Positions 48,105-57,658 of a stretch of DNA of 64,000 nt are shown in pieces. Position 1 is the first letter of the stretch; each line of letters starts with the position of its first letter. This stretch comes from Paenibacillus sp. FSL H8-0079 (GTDB lineage: Bacteria > Bacillota > Bacilli > Paenibacillales > Paenibacillaceae): contig NZ_CP150300.1 in assembly GCF_037991315.1 (NCBI RefSeq), positions 4,154,001-4,218,000 on the forward strand. The letters run 5' to 3'. The notes below the pieces were generated by a model, which was not told the origin of the DNA, made no database searches, and saw only the letters and a list, made by a program, of their open reading frames with translations. The position numbers were made by a program, and so were the translations under genes.

Positions 48105-51100
48105 TACACCATCACTCCCTTTCTTGCCCACATCATATCAATGACCTGTAACATGCCACGGTCAACCGAATAACTGGTTTTAATACTTTTAATCGTATAT
48201 ACAGCTCGTGTGGTGGTCGTTTTATCCGTCACAATGACGTTGTCGAGCAGATCAAGCGCAGGATTCGCAGGTATGGATACCTGTAGCGTACGGCACATCC
48301 GTTTCATATCAAAAAAAGCTCGCTCTGCCACCTGTCTTTTGGCTTCAACCGTCTTCGCCCAAGGAACGGCCAGCACCATGGTTCGGATCTCTCCTTTGAG
48401 TTCGAGCAAAATCTCCTTGTCTACGAAACTGCTCTGACTATCATTCGAGTCGATAACAACAATGTGGCTTCTTCCTCTGGACCAATCCGTGGATTTGGTA
48501 ATGGAGATCAGATTGTCATTCTCGGAAAACTCTGCCACGACCGATTTGTCATAATTCAGGCGCTCCAATCGGTATGTACCATAACGGTCACAGTAGCTTC
48601 GATACGGAATCTCCGAGATCACCTCCTGTACGGCCTCCGTAACTTTGGCTGACCATTGCTCAAACGTCCTGCCATACTCCTCAATAAATGGATTAAGCCA
48701 TCCGTTCGGTGTCAGCACTGTACTTGCATCCTTAACTTCAAACTCACCTTCTTGACCTGGTACCGGGACAATGACCCTACCCGTCTTCTGGTTCACCTCA
48801 ATCAGATAGGTCTCGTCAATCACGTAGTCAGGATAAGAGCGATCCTCACTGGTTGCCCTCCAACCCACCATACCTGCATGTTTAACCAGATCTAGTACAA
48901 CCGTTGATTTGACCCAGGCCGGCTTTTCAAATTCTACAGGCTGAGCTGGTGTTGGTGTAACTGCGGGAGTGGAGGTTGCTGTAATGGTCCAGCTTGCTGG
49001 GTCTGCAAGCATCTCCTGATAATTGGTCCATACCTTGTCCACCCAATTCTCCCGATCCTGACTCCAGGTCATCGGAGCAATGTCTCCTCCATTGTGGAAA
49101 TAAAGTACATCGGCTTTTGAAGTCACTTTTTTCCCTCTGGAAGCCAGTGCTCTGGACATCCGTTCTGCTCCGCGCTTCATCTGCTCCTGAATTCCCTTGT
49201 AAAGAGGATTGCAAGCACTTGTACTAGGGCAACCATATCCAAGAATAAAGCTGCCGTTCTCATCTTTGCCCTTACCTTGTGTTCCGAGAACGGTCTCATG
49301 CCTGCATATCGCAAGCAAAAACTTATGATCAGGTACACCATACGTCGCAGCTTGGGCCTGTGCAGCCTGAATAATGGATGATGTCCGGTCCGTGCCAACT
49401 GCTGCAGACGGCAATGGATCTGGCACATTATCAATCTCATCTACCTCTGGATAGGCTTTTTTCTCAGAAATGACTTTCTCGATAATACGCTTGTACATAT
49501 CTCGAGCCGTGATCTCTAGCGTGGAGCCTTCGCCATTGATATCCACCTTGTCAATCAGTCCCGTAAATACCCGCATCATGTGCTGACCATATCCCATATA
49601 TATGCGTATCGGTGTGTTTTCACTCAGAACCCCGATATGGAATCCGTTTGCGAAATAAGACCATGGAGACGGTACGCCCCCAAGCTCAGGAAAGTGAGCA
49701 GGATTATAATCGGGGGAGAAGAATCCTCTCGGATTCGAGATGGTCAGCCGTGCCTCCCGGGCTTCAGAATCAAACTGATCATCGATTTCGGCACTAATGA
49801 TATTATGAAGAACCTGCGTGTCCATATAGACAAAAGACCCGACCTGAATAACATCCGTCTCTGTCCTTCTATTATTGATAAAATCTCCGTAGCTGTTCGT
49901 TTGATAATATCCTTTAGACGGATCGAGCCCTTCTTCACTCTTTTGATTCTTCAACGGAGCAGGCAACAACTCTTGTATGCGAATATAATCGATGGCGAAC
50001 TTTTTATACTTCTTACTCGAAGCAGGAACAGACCCGGTTGGGATAGTGGGGTTTTGTTTGCCCCCATACGTCACCTTAATTTTGATACTCTTGGCTTTTG
50101 CAGGAACCACGATATTATTTAATTCCGTGAGTTTGGTAAGATCATATGCCCCGTTAAACTTATTGACATAGGCATACGTTTTACCATCAATCACCACAGC
50201 GAAAGAATCCCCTTCCGCTTCACTAAAATTAGTCCCCATTCCAATACTAAGCAGCCCTTGCGTCGGCATACTCAGTTTCGTTACGTTAATCTCGAATTCA
50301 GCTACAGCAGCTTTGCCTTCAAACGTATACAGCAACTTGCCTCCTGAATCAAACATAGTCCAGCCCGATTCAATCTTGGCATAATCCAAAAATTTCAATC
50401 CGGTTGTATAAACGTTTTTCTCATGCCAGTTTCGTTTGTCGAACTTCTCATTCAGTTTAATCTCTCCGGGATAACCTTCGACTTGAACCGGCTTTACATC
50501 AGTAAATGTTGTTTTCGCATTTCCGTGCAACTTGCGCTGTCCCTTGAAATACAATTCAGGATTAACTGCCTTACCACCTTCTCCAGTTCTCGTTGTTGGA
50601 TTGACTCCTTCCCAAATTTCAAAATGTAGATGTCTTCCCTTGCCCGCTGCACGTTCAGCCGCGGAAACCTTATGCCCACCGGTATATACACCGCCCGTAT
50701 TGCCTAGTGTTCCAATGACAGCACCTTGAGCTACTTCATCATCCACCGAACAGAGAATTTCTTTCAGATGAAAATACTTGGTGATTACACCATTGGCATG
50801 TCTTATATTTACGGCATTACCAGCACCTTCTGTTTTATTCTGGGATATTCGAACTACCTTTCCTGACCAAGCAGCCAGAATTGGCGTTCCAATCTCATCA
50901 AACAAATCGATGCCTCGATGACTTCGAGAACCGCCATCTCTGGCTGCACCAAAATTATCTGTAACTTTAATCGTGAAAAATGTTTTACCCTTAACCGGAA
51001 AAAAAATCTCCTGGGTATTCGCTTGAGTCGAACCGTTATATATACCATTACTCGACTCATCCACCCACACGGATTCTGTACTGATGATGGGTACCTGCTC

Positions 51101-51244
51101 GGTTACAATATGCCTGAACTCTTCCGTCCGTCCAGGGATAAATGCTAACCGATCTACTTCGACACGGATATTGGGAAGCGCCCCTTCCCCCAGCTTCAGA
51201 CGCTGGGATAGCACATTCATAACCTCATCCGAAATTGGAATCAT
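48104..51244 (-). CDS. Tail hub / tail-associated lysin with M23 peptidase and lysozyme-like domains
   Basis: 1046 residues. An LytM/M23 peptidase domain (~85-230) has H109-x3-D113 (SHRGIDLFDE) and H205-L-H207 (GRHLHFEIWE), the zinc ligands. After a beta linker there is a hub-like segment (~480-600: EARLTISNPRGFFSPD, IRIYMGYG). A lysozyme/SLT-like stretch (~615-745) contains FLLAICRHETVLGTQGKG and NPLYKGIQEQMKRGAER. The last ~250 residues resemble phage gp27/late-control-D-like tail hubs (RGRSHIVVIDSN ... DLLDNVIVTDK). It would cut both peptide and glycan during wall penetration. It starts behind GGGGGAG. Confidence 0.85.
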   Translation of the reverse strand: MIPISDEVMNVLSQRLKLGEGALPNIRVEVDRLAFIPGRTEEFRHIVTEQVPIISTESVWVDESSNGIYNGSTQANTQEIFFPVKGKTFFTIKVTDNFGAARDGGSRSHRGIDLFDEIGTPILAAWSGKVVRISQNKTEGAGNAVNIRHANGVITKYFHLKEILCSVDDEVAQGAVIGTLGNTGGVYTGGHKVSAAERAAGKGRHLHFEIWEGVNPTTRTGEGGKAVNPELYFKGQRKLHGNAKTTFTDVKPVQVEGYPGEIKLNEKFDKRNWHEKNVYTTGLKFLDYAKIESGWTMFDSGGKLLYTFEGKAAVAEFEINVTKLSMPTQGLLSIGMGTNFSEAEGDSFAVVIDGKTYAYVNKFNGAYDLTKLTELNNIVVPAKAKSIKIKVTYGGKQNPTIPTGSVPASSKKYKKFAIDYIRIQELLPAPLKNQKSEEGLDPSKGYYQTNSYGDFINNRRTETDVIQVGSFVYMDTQVLHNIISAEIDDQFDSEAREARLTISNPRGFFSPDYNPAHFPELGGVPSPWSYFANGFHIGVLSENTPIRIYMGYGQHMMRVFTGLIDKVDINGEGSTLEITARDMYKRIIEKVISEKKAYPEVDEIDNVPDPLPSAAVGTDRTSSIIQAAQAQAATYGVPDHKFLLAICRHETVLGTQGKGKDENGSFILGYGCPSTSACNPLYKGIQEQMKRGAERMSRALASRGKKVTSKADVLYFHNGGDIAPMTWSQDRENWVDKVWTNYQEMLADPASWTITATSTPAVTPTPAQPVEFEKPAWVKSTVVLDLVKHAGMVGWRATSEDRSYPDYVIDETYLIEVNQKTGRVIVPVPGQEGEFEVKDASTVLTPNGWLNPFIEEYGRTFEQWSAKVTEAVQEVISEIPYRSYCDRYGTYRLERLNYDKSVVAEFSENDNLISITKSTDWSRGRSHIVVIDSNDSQSSFVDKEILLELKGEIRTMVLAVPWAKTVEAKRQVAERAFFDMKRMCRTLQVSIPANPALDLLDNVIVTDKTTTTRAVYTIKSIKTSYSVDRGMLQVIDMMWARKGVMV

Positions 51245-51259
51245 ATTGTAATCTCCCCC

Positions 51260-52672
51260 TTACTTGAATCGCTCAATGGTCCATTTCATGAATCGGTCCA
51301 GGAAAGCTGCGGCTTCAGCCCGAGTCATAGCAGAATTTCCAAGGAACCATACCTCTGCCTGTTCTGTGCCATTTGTAGGTCTCCCCATATCTGTTACTAT
51401 TGCTGCACCATCCAGCTTGTTATTGATAGGAATTCCATTAATTAGTGGATCATTGTTCGCAAATGTTTCGTCTTCCATTTCCGAGACAGCTATTTTCCAG
51501 AAGGCATCCTTGTTCTGTACGACTCTTTCCTCTTTGTCACGATAAAAAATGGCTGAATCTTTGCCGACGTCTGCGAACCTCTCGCTCACACCTTTGAGAT
51601 AATAGAACGTCACTTCGTCGCCCTCTGACAAAGGTTGATTAAAAACAACCGTATGGTTGTCAATTTCCGAATAACCCGGTGTTTCTTGGACTTTATCTTT
51701 TTTTGGTTCTTTGAATTTCACTGTAACTTTAAGTTTCTTTTTACCTGCCGGATAATTGCCGTTAAGTCTAAACACCCGTTGCCCTTGAAAAGCAGAAATG
51801 GTTTGATTAAGCTCCGTCGTTGGTGCTTCCTTGTCCGTAAATCTGGCATAGAACACCTTGCGTAACTTGTTAATCAGATGAAATGCTTCTCCACGCTGTA
51901 TAATGGCATTAGGAAAAAAACAATTGTTGTATGCTGGTTTGAGGGTTGTGGCTTTGATATTTTCACTCATGAACTTGTTATTCTTCGTCCAATAATTGAA
52001 CTTGCAGGTAACACCGTTCAGATTAAAAGGAAGAAACACCGAGCCCCCCGGGCTGACACAATATACATCCGTTCGGTAACCAATTGCCTTTGTTGCAATT
52101 TTGGTTACCGCCTCTGCATCTCCCATGGTGTCTGCCCATACCTCGGAAGGAATACTGAGTCTGCGAAGCGGCTGGCCTGCTGCATACAGATATTCCTGAT
52201 GATTACGACTAAATGGATCGTAGAAATAGGTTGTCGCTGCACTAAGTACAGCTCTGGGCAGATCTCCAGTCCAGGACACAGGTGGCCTTTTCCAAGCACT
52301 GTCCAGCAACGGTTCTCCATAACTACAAAAGGACACCACCTGACCTGCTTTCACACCGGTATACAACTCCACATCGGTTAATCCCTTACTATTGGTTTCA
52401 GCCGTTTGATAGATCGTTTGAACACCATCAATAAACACATACAGTGGATTGTCATCTGTCGGTTTAATCAGCACAGGCAGACTAAATGAGGTTTGCCCCG
52501 CTTTCCCTTTGACTTCCTCATATACAAAAGGCTTGCCTTCCTCAAACTTGTTATAGTTGATCCCGGCCACAAAGACTTCACCATCTTCCAAAACCATATT
52601 CGTGGCTTCCATAACATCGTTATAGAACCAGTCCCCTTCGTTTACATCAACCCATTTTCGTATGATAAACAC
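51260..52672 (-). CDS. Tail protein with several SLH-like motifs
   Basis: 470 residues. SLH-like pieces occur at the N-terminus (WVDVNEGDWFYNDVMEATNM), near 265-285 (NAIIQRGEAFHLINKL) and at the C-terminus (NSAMTRAEAAAFLDRFMKW); the TRAE motif is the SLH hallmark. A beta-rich body lies between. SLH domains bind pyruvylated secondary wall polymer in Paenibacillus and Bacillus. The frame opens with GTG at 52672, which lies inside the AGGAGGTG box, so a non-standard start a few codons on cannot be excluded. Placed between the tail protein and the hub in the gene order. Confidence 0.72.
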   Translation of the reverse strand: MFIIRKWVDVNEGDWFYNDVMEATNMVLEDGEVFVAGINYNKFEEGKPFVYEEVKGKAGQTSFSLPVLIKPTDDNPLYVFIDGVQTIYQTAETNSKGLTDVELYTGVKAGQVVSFCSYGEPLLDSAWKRPPVSWTGDLPRAVLSAATTYFYDPFSRNHQEYLYAAGQPLRRLSIPSEVWADTMGDAEAVTKIATKAIGYRTDVYCVSPGGSVFLPFNLNGVTCKFNYWTKNNKFMSENIKATTLKPAYNNCFFPNAIIQRGEAFHLINKLRKVFYARFTDKEAPTTELNQTISAFQGQRVFRLNGNYPAGKKKLKVTVKFKEPKKDKVQETPGYSEIDNHTVVFNQPLSEGDEVTFYYLKGVSERFADVGKDSAIFYRDKEERVVQNKDAFWKIAVSEMEDETFANNDPLINGIPINNKLDGAAIVTDMGRPTNGTEQAEVWFLGNSAMTRAEAAAFLDRFMKWTIERFK

Positions 52673-52693
52673 CTCCTATCTTTAGAATAGACA

Positions 52694-52720
52694 GAAAAGA
52701 GAGTAGGTCACCCTACTCTC
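52694..52720 (-). terminator. Hairpin terminator overlapping a stop codon
   Basis: Minus strand: GAGAGTAGG, loop GTGA, CCTACTCTC, then TTTTCTG. The TAG stop codon of the 216-residue gene is in the left arm. It divides the tape-measure side from the hub side of the locus, although partial read-through is likely. Confidence 0.7.
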
Positions 52721-53363
52721 GAATTGTTCGTTCCAGCAGACGCTTGGTGCGCATCAGGAAAGTAACAAACTCTGCTCTGGTTATATAGTTTTCCGGTCTG
52801 AAATATAGAATTGGGGTGCCATCCAATTGTGTTACAACCGTCAGCCCCAAATCAGCCATGCGTTCAATGGAATCTCTTGCCCAGTGATCCTTCCCTTCGG
52901 TCGTCTGTAAATCCTGAAACTGTATTGCACTCTTACGGTCATATCCATCTTTTTTGATCAGGGTCATGGTCAATTCGACCTTGTACCCCTTCTGATCTTT
53001 ATCCATCGTATCCTGATGGTAGAAAATAGGGTCCACTTTGATGGATTCTACTACACCAACATAGATATTGCCCTTCTCATCATAAAATTTGTGTGTCCAG
53101 CCTACGTACATGGCGTAGTCGTGATAGGATTGCTTATCTTTAAACAGGATGTTAATGATCGCCTTGTACGAAGATACGCCCATCTGATGAAAATGCGAGG
53201 GAGCATTAATCATTTTAATTTCCCTCACTTGCGGATTGGGCGAAGGTGAAGAGTACGGATCAATAATTCTTCCGTTCACTGGCTCGAACTTCATGCCTGT
53301 ATCTACTAACAGCTTTCTTTTATACCGGTCATTAACTAAGCCAAACGGGTCTTGCTGAGTCAT
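52713..53363 (-). CDS. Tail protein with a C-terminal SLH domain
   Basis: 216 residues. The first ~150 form a beta-rich tail-type domain (SSYKAIINILFKDKQSYHDY ... YKVELTMTLIKK). Residues 157-216 are an SLH-like domain: DHWARDSIERMADLGL, an aromatic position before RPENYITRAEFVTFLM and a basic tail. A tail protein directly after the tape measure is usually a distal-tail or tube-end protein; here it carries a wall-polymer-binding module. AAGGAGGG box upstream. Confidence 0.75.
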   Translation of the reverse strand: MTQQDPFGLVNDRYKRKLLVDTGMKFEPVNGRIIDPYSSPSPNPQVREIKMINAPSHFHQMGVSSYKAIINILFKDKQSYHDYAMYVGWTHKFYDEKGNIYVGVVESIKVDPIFYHQDTMDKDQKGYKVELTMTLIKKDGYDRKSAIQFQDLQTTEGKDHWARDSIERMADLGLTVVTQLDGTPILYFRPENYITRAEFVTFLMRTKRLLERTIRE

Positions 53364-53386
53364 ATCAGATGCCCTCCTTACCTATT

Positions 53387-56300
53387 TTATCTGAAGATAT
53401 GATTACTTCCCATTCTCGCACCAACATTGCTTGACATTCGATTTGCAATTCCAGGACTGTTCTGCCGTAGTGTCTTGTCCAACGTAGATGTCAGTCTCTC
53501 CACATCTTTTGTGCTGCCTGTCATATTGTCGATGTTCACGTGAACCGTGACATCACCCGAGCCAACCATCACACTTTTATGTGTATTGTTCGTCGTTATG
53601 TAGTCAAAGTAATCCATAACCTTAAGACCTGCCGGAATATTGAATGTGGATACCGGTTTCTCCATTTTTTTACTGATTTCGGCCAAATTCTTAGACTGTT
53701 CCACTCCAATGGAGCTAATCTCTTTAAGCACCGTCATATACTCATCCGAGTTAACGTTGAACCCCCCGTTGTTCAGAAGGTTTTTCCATTGCAGCTTGTA
53801 ATCGTTCATCTTGATATTCATCTCTTGGGCACGAGCCCTGTTCAATGCTACAACTTCCGGTGCATCTTCCTTACCACCATTGGCGGCCAGGAGATCATAC
53901 ATTCGTTTGTCATAGTCCATCTGTGTTAACTCCAGTTGGTCACTCATCTTGCGTTTCAACTCATCAATTTGGCTATTTTTAACACCATTCAGTTCAAGTT
54001 CTGATTGAGCCTTTTGCTGTTTCTTCTCATTAATCTCCAAGCCCAGTTCGTCTTTCTCCTTGCCTTCAGCCATCTTATCGTACGTCTTCTGTAAACTTGC
54101 GATGGCCTTATCGAAGAACTTGATATTCTCTTGCAAATATTTCTCCATTAGCGCGCGCATCTGACCAGAATCTTCGCGAACACCACTAATCAACAGACGG
54201 GATCGAGTGACTTGGTAATTGGTTTCGTTATCACTTGTCGATTTATTAAGCTGCCGATTAATCTTGGCGATCATTTCATCAATGCCATTACTCTGTGGCT
54301 GAGGCGTATAACCGTTGGCAATAGTGCCTATTCCGCCCGCAGCAGGTATGTACTGCATTTGAGGTTGAATGTATTGTATCTGCGGTTGTTGTTGTGTTTT
54401 ATCCCCAGGCGGCTTCCCAGACTCTTTATCCATTTGAATCTGGGCCTCTTTTTTCTCCTGCTCATAGTTGTACACTTTAGCCAGTTTCTTCTCGACTGCA
54501 TCGCCGCCATCTTCCGACCATAAAGCCTTGAATCCTTCTTTGTAATCCCCAAATTTGTTATTGGTAGCATTGTTACCAAATAGGCTGCTGATTCCTCCCT
54601 TAACAACTGCGTCCATCCCAAGGTTAAGACCTTTCCACACTTTGCCTACAAATGAAGACTGCTCCATATCTTTAAAATCCTTGGCCAGTTCCTCTTTATT
54701 CGCTGCACGAATACTCTGCTTCTCCGCTTCCGACTTCCCCATATTACTCAGTGGATCAACTAAACCGGATACCACATCTACAGCAGTCATAGCCATGCCA
54801 AGATAAGGAACGGCTTTTAGCGGTTTCAGTATGGACTTACCTAACTTACCTAGCTTCGCCAGTTTACCGGGTATTTTCTCACCCCGTGCCACTCTTTCAG
54901 CATTAATCTCACGCTGAGTGATAATCTGATTACCGGTTCCACTGCTATTCTGCTGAGTTCTAAGTACATTACCGTTTGAGTCACGAATAGGTGCATCGTT
55001 GTTAAAAAAGGCTTTGCGATTACCGGTTTCCTTCATATCCCTGAATCTTTGAATTAATCCTCTCCTCTTAGGTTTGTCCTTCTTTTTATCCGAACCGAAA
55101 TCCATAACTTCCTCGATCTTTGATGTCGCCATATCCTTGATTACATCATTGATAAGATCTTGATGTCTCTCTATAAAAGGTTTGTTTGCTGAATCTTTCT
55201 TCTCGTCCTCTGTGCCAGCTCCAACGCTTCCCGCAATACCAGGAGTAACTAGCAATCCACCTGAGCCATTCATCATACTCGCGAGCTGAACCTGTTCGAG
55301 TTCTCTCAGTTTGGATATGTATGCTGTAGCATCAATCATGCCCTGTCTAAAAGAAGCATTTAACTCATTGACTTCGGTTCTCAGTGTGGAGAGAACATCA
55401 TTCAATAGAGCTGACTGCTTACGTAGCTTCTGGATCTCGGATTCGTACCGTTGAACATCGGTTGAACCGTATTGAAACTCAGCGTTTAGAAAATACAACT
55501 TATTTCGTAGTTCAACCGCATCGAGGTCCATGTCATCCATCGCCATCATCAAAACTCTAGATTGGTGTTCAAGTTGCATCATTGCTCTACTCGTGTCATC
55601 CAGTTCTTGTCCTAGAAACTCAAGACTTCGCTTCGTCTTTGCGATCTGAATATCGAGAGAATGCATCTCTTCTCGCAACAGAAGAAGTTCTCGACTATAC
55701 GTTTTGACTCGCTTCTCAGCTTCGTCACGTTCTTCCGCATGAACGGAAGAAGCCGTTGTATTCCCATCTTGTATAGCCTGATTGTACATTTCATGTTGAT
55801 GATCTCGGTTAGTCCGAGCCTGAAGTACATCATTTTGCTTGGCTGCGGCCCTGCTTTGAATTTCTGTTTTGCGATGATCCAGAGTCTGTAAACGACTCTG
55901 CTGTCTGCTCATTTCCTGCGTTACACCAGCACGCTGCACATCCGTGACTCCAAGTCGCTCGGGAACATCGCTTCCCGTATTTCCGACTTTCCCCGGCTCT
56001 GATTTTGTAGTAGCATACTGTTTCTGATCGCCTTCATTCATCACTTCACCGAACTTGTCCCACGCAACCTGAACACCGACTTCATCCATAATTCGGTTAA
56101 GCAGTTCCATATGATCAACAATGCCACCCGTACGATCTCCAATTAACCGCATGACTGCGATAAGATAATCGCCCAGCTCGGCAAATTCCTCTTTCAACCC
56201 TTGCATCGCCTCATGTGTTGCAATCTGAAATGCGATTTCGATCTCTCGTTGTCGGAATTGAAGGTTGTCTCTACTACCGGTGCGCTGATGAATCGACGCT

Positions 56301-57238
56301 TCTGCATCCGCAGTCTTCAATTGTTCAGCAAGAAGATCGAACATGACTCGATTTGAAGCAAAAGCTTGCTGCGGAGCCATATCTCCGGTTGCCTGAACCG
56401 ACATAGCTGCCTTACTAATCCAGTTGGCTAATGCATCCTCTTGTGCAAGCGTTCCATCAATGTTACCAGCCATCGGAAGGGTCTGACGCATCATATCCAT
56501 CAAGTCCTGAATGCCGACATCCAACATCGTTGAAGCCCTGATCATCATGTCTGTGACTTGGGACAGATCAAAGCCACTGCTTCCCCGTACCGAAGTAACA
56601 GCTTCCAGACCTGTTGCCATCTGTTCTACATCTGTATTGCCCGCTGAATGCAGCTTGGCTACTTCTTCAGCAAACGCGACAGCTTCAGATGCATGATCAT
56701 AATTACGAGAACCAATGCGATAGGCAAGACCTACATCTTCCTGGTCCATACCATGTTGCAGTGCAATTCGTTGCAGGTTTTTAACTGTTCCCGTTTGTGT
56801 GTATTGCCTACTATCATCCGATGTTCCAGACCATCTAAGCTCGAAATTCTGGTTGGCCCGGGTCATCTGTTGATCCATCTGTTGCGACGAGTCAAGGGAT
56901 TTCTTGAGTAGTGTTGATGAATACCCCTTGGTTTCACCTGATGAAATATATTTCATCATATTCATAACGGAGTCTAACAACTCCTGTGATCCAGCTGCCG
57001 ACACATCCTTCATTTCACTGAAAGCTTCACGATAAAAGTGCTCCAAATCAGTAGTCAGCGTTTCAATCATTTGCGACTGCATATCACTTCTGATTGTTTC
57101 CACACGTCTAACCAACGTGCTAACACCTGAAGGGGATCTCCCTTTCAGCGCTGCGTTTTGTCCAGTTAATTGATCCATATCCGTTAATATTTCTTGTGTT
57201 AAGGAGTGTTTCTCTCCTTGTCCTTCTGTTTCAGTCAA
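53387..57238 (-). CDS. Tail tape measure protein
   Basis: About 1283 residues. Long helical and coiled-coil regions (~1-130, 420-640), a TP901-like segment (~170-300, with QTGTVKNLQRIALQHG and LSQVTDMMIRASTMLD), a hydrophobic stretch (~770-800, VPYLGMAMTAVDVVSGLV) and a C-terminal strand (DVTVHVNIDNMTG). Its length would set a tail of roughly 190 nm by the usual 0.15 nm per residue. TTG at 57238 is chosen because AAAGGCGGTG lies just upstream, whereas the ATG at 57280 lies within a hairpin (57263-57296). Confidence 0.88.
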   Translation of the reverse strand: MTETEGQGEKHSLTQEILTDMDQLTGQNAALKGRSPSGVSTLVRRVETIRSDMQSQMIETLTTDLEHFYREAFSEMKDVSAAGSQELLDSVMNMMKYISSGETKGYSSTLLKKSLDSSQQMDQQMTRANQNFELRWSGTSDDSRQYTQTGTVKNLQRIALQHGMDQEDVGLAYRIGSRNYDHASEAVAFAEEVAKLHSAGNTDVEQMATGLEAVTSVRGSSGFDLSQVTDMMIRASTMLDVGIQDLMDMMRQTLPMAGNIDGTLAQEDALANWISKAAMSVQATGDMAPQQAFASNRVMFDLLAEQLKTADAEASIHQRTGSRDNLQFRQREIEIAFQIATHEAMQGLKEEFAELGDYLIAVMRLIGDRTGGIVDHMELLNRIMDEVGVQVAWDKFGEVMNEGDQKQYATTKSEPGKVGNTGSDVPERLGVTDVQRAGVTQEMSRQQSRLQTLDHRKTEIQSRAAAKQNDVLQARTNRDHQHEMYNQAIQDGNTTASSVHAEERDEAEKRVKTYSRELLLLREEMHSLDIQIAKTKRSLEFLGQELDDTSRAMMQLEHQSRVLMMAMDDMDLDAVELRNKLYFLNAEFQYGSTDVQRYESEIQKLRKQSALLNDVLSTLRTEVNELNASFRQGMIDATAYISKLRELEQVQLASMMNGSGGLLVTPGIAGSVGAGTEDEKKDSANKPFIERHQDLINDVIKDMATSKIEEVMDFGSDKKKDKPKRRGLIQRFRDMKETGNRKAFFNNDAPIRDSNGNVLRTQQNSSGTGNQIITQREINAERVARGEKIPGKLAKLGKLGKSILKPLKAVPYLGMAMTAVDVVSGLVDPLSNMGKSEAEKQSIRAANKEELAKDFKDMEQSSFVGKVWKGLNLGMDAVVKGGISSLFGNNATNNKFGDYKEGFKALWSEDGGDAVEKKLAKVYNYEQEKKEAQIQMDKESGKPPGDKTQQQPQIQYIQPQMQYIPAAGGIGTIANGYTPQPQSNGIDEMIAKINRQLNKSTSDNETNYQVTRSRLLISGVREDSGQMRALMEKYLQENIKFFDKAIASLQKTYDKMAEGKEKDELGLEINEKKQQKAQSELELNGVKNSQIDELKRKMSDQLELTQMDYDKRMYDLLAANGGKEDAPEVVALNRARAQEMNIKMNDYKLQWKNLLNNGGFNVNSDEYMTVLKEISSIGVEQSKNLAEISKKMEKPVSTFNIPAGLKVMDYFDYITTNNTHKSVMVGSGDVTVHVNIDNMTGSTKDVERLTSTLDKTLRQNSPGIANRMSSNVGARMGSNHIFR

Positions 57239-57262
57239 AAGAATCACCGCCTTTATGCATAA

Positions 57263-57296
57263 ATCCCGTTCTACCTGCATTTAGGCAAAACGGGAT
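57263..57296 (-). other. Intergenic hairpin before the tape measure gene
   Basis: ATCCCGTT pairs with AACGGGAT around an 18-base loop; no clear T-run follows (TTTATG). Probably a processing or attenuation structure. It supports the downstream TTG as the tape measure start. Confidence 0.5.
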
Positions 57297-57305
57297 GTCT
57301 CTCTC

Positions 57306-57638
57306 TTATCCTCCGAGCGCTTGTGCAAGCATACCGATATCATCTTCTGATATCTCAGTGTAATCCTCATCATTGAAGGTTCTTTTACGTCTGACGGTGC
57401 CATCTTCTTCGACTTCCTCGCCTCCACCGCCACCGAACATGCGGAAAGGTGCTGTCATAAGTTCAATTTCAAATTGAATATATTTCTCGGCTGACTTGCA
57501 CAGCTCCGCAACCTGAGGGAGTGTGTACTCCCAAATCTCCCACTTGTTCAGCCCACAGTGTTTATGGAGGGTGAAGAAGATTTCTCCCCAGTGAACGGGT
57601 TCCTGTGTTTCCGTATCACGGATTTCGGTTCCCTCCAA
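57306..57638 (-). CDS. Tail assembly chaperone extension (gpT-like), made by -1 frameshift
   Basis: The open frame of 110 residues is in the -1 frame relative to the gene before it and remains open back through the slippery site, so the product is most likely the C-terminal part of a fusion of about 277 residues (58138 to 57306). The sequence has the chaperone look: a helical PVHWGEIFFTLHKHCGLNKW, aromatic QFEIELMTAPFRMFGGGG, and an acidic end. No convincing start codon of its own is present (a TTG at 57638 overlaps the box region). It lies immediately before the tape measure, as in lambda-type phages. Confidence 0.75.
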   Translation of the reverse strand: MEGTEIRDTETQEPVHWGEIFFTLHKHCGLNKWEIWEYTLPQVAELCKSAEKYIQFEIELMTAPFRMFGGGGGEEVEEDGTVRRKRTFNDEDYTEISEDDIGMLAQALGG

Positions 57639-57658
57639 AGACTCCCCCTCAGTGCGTT

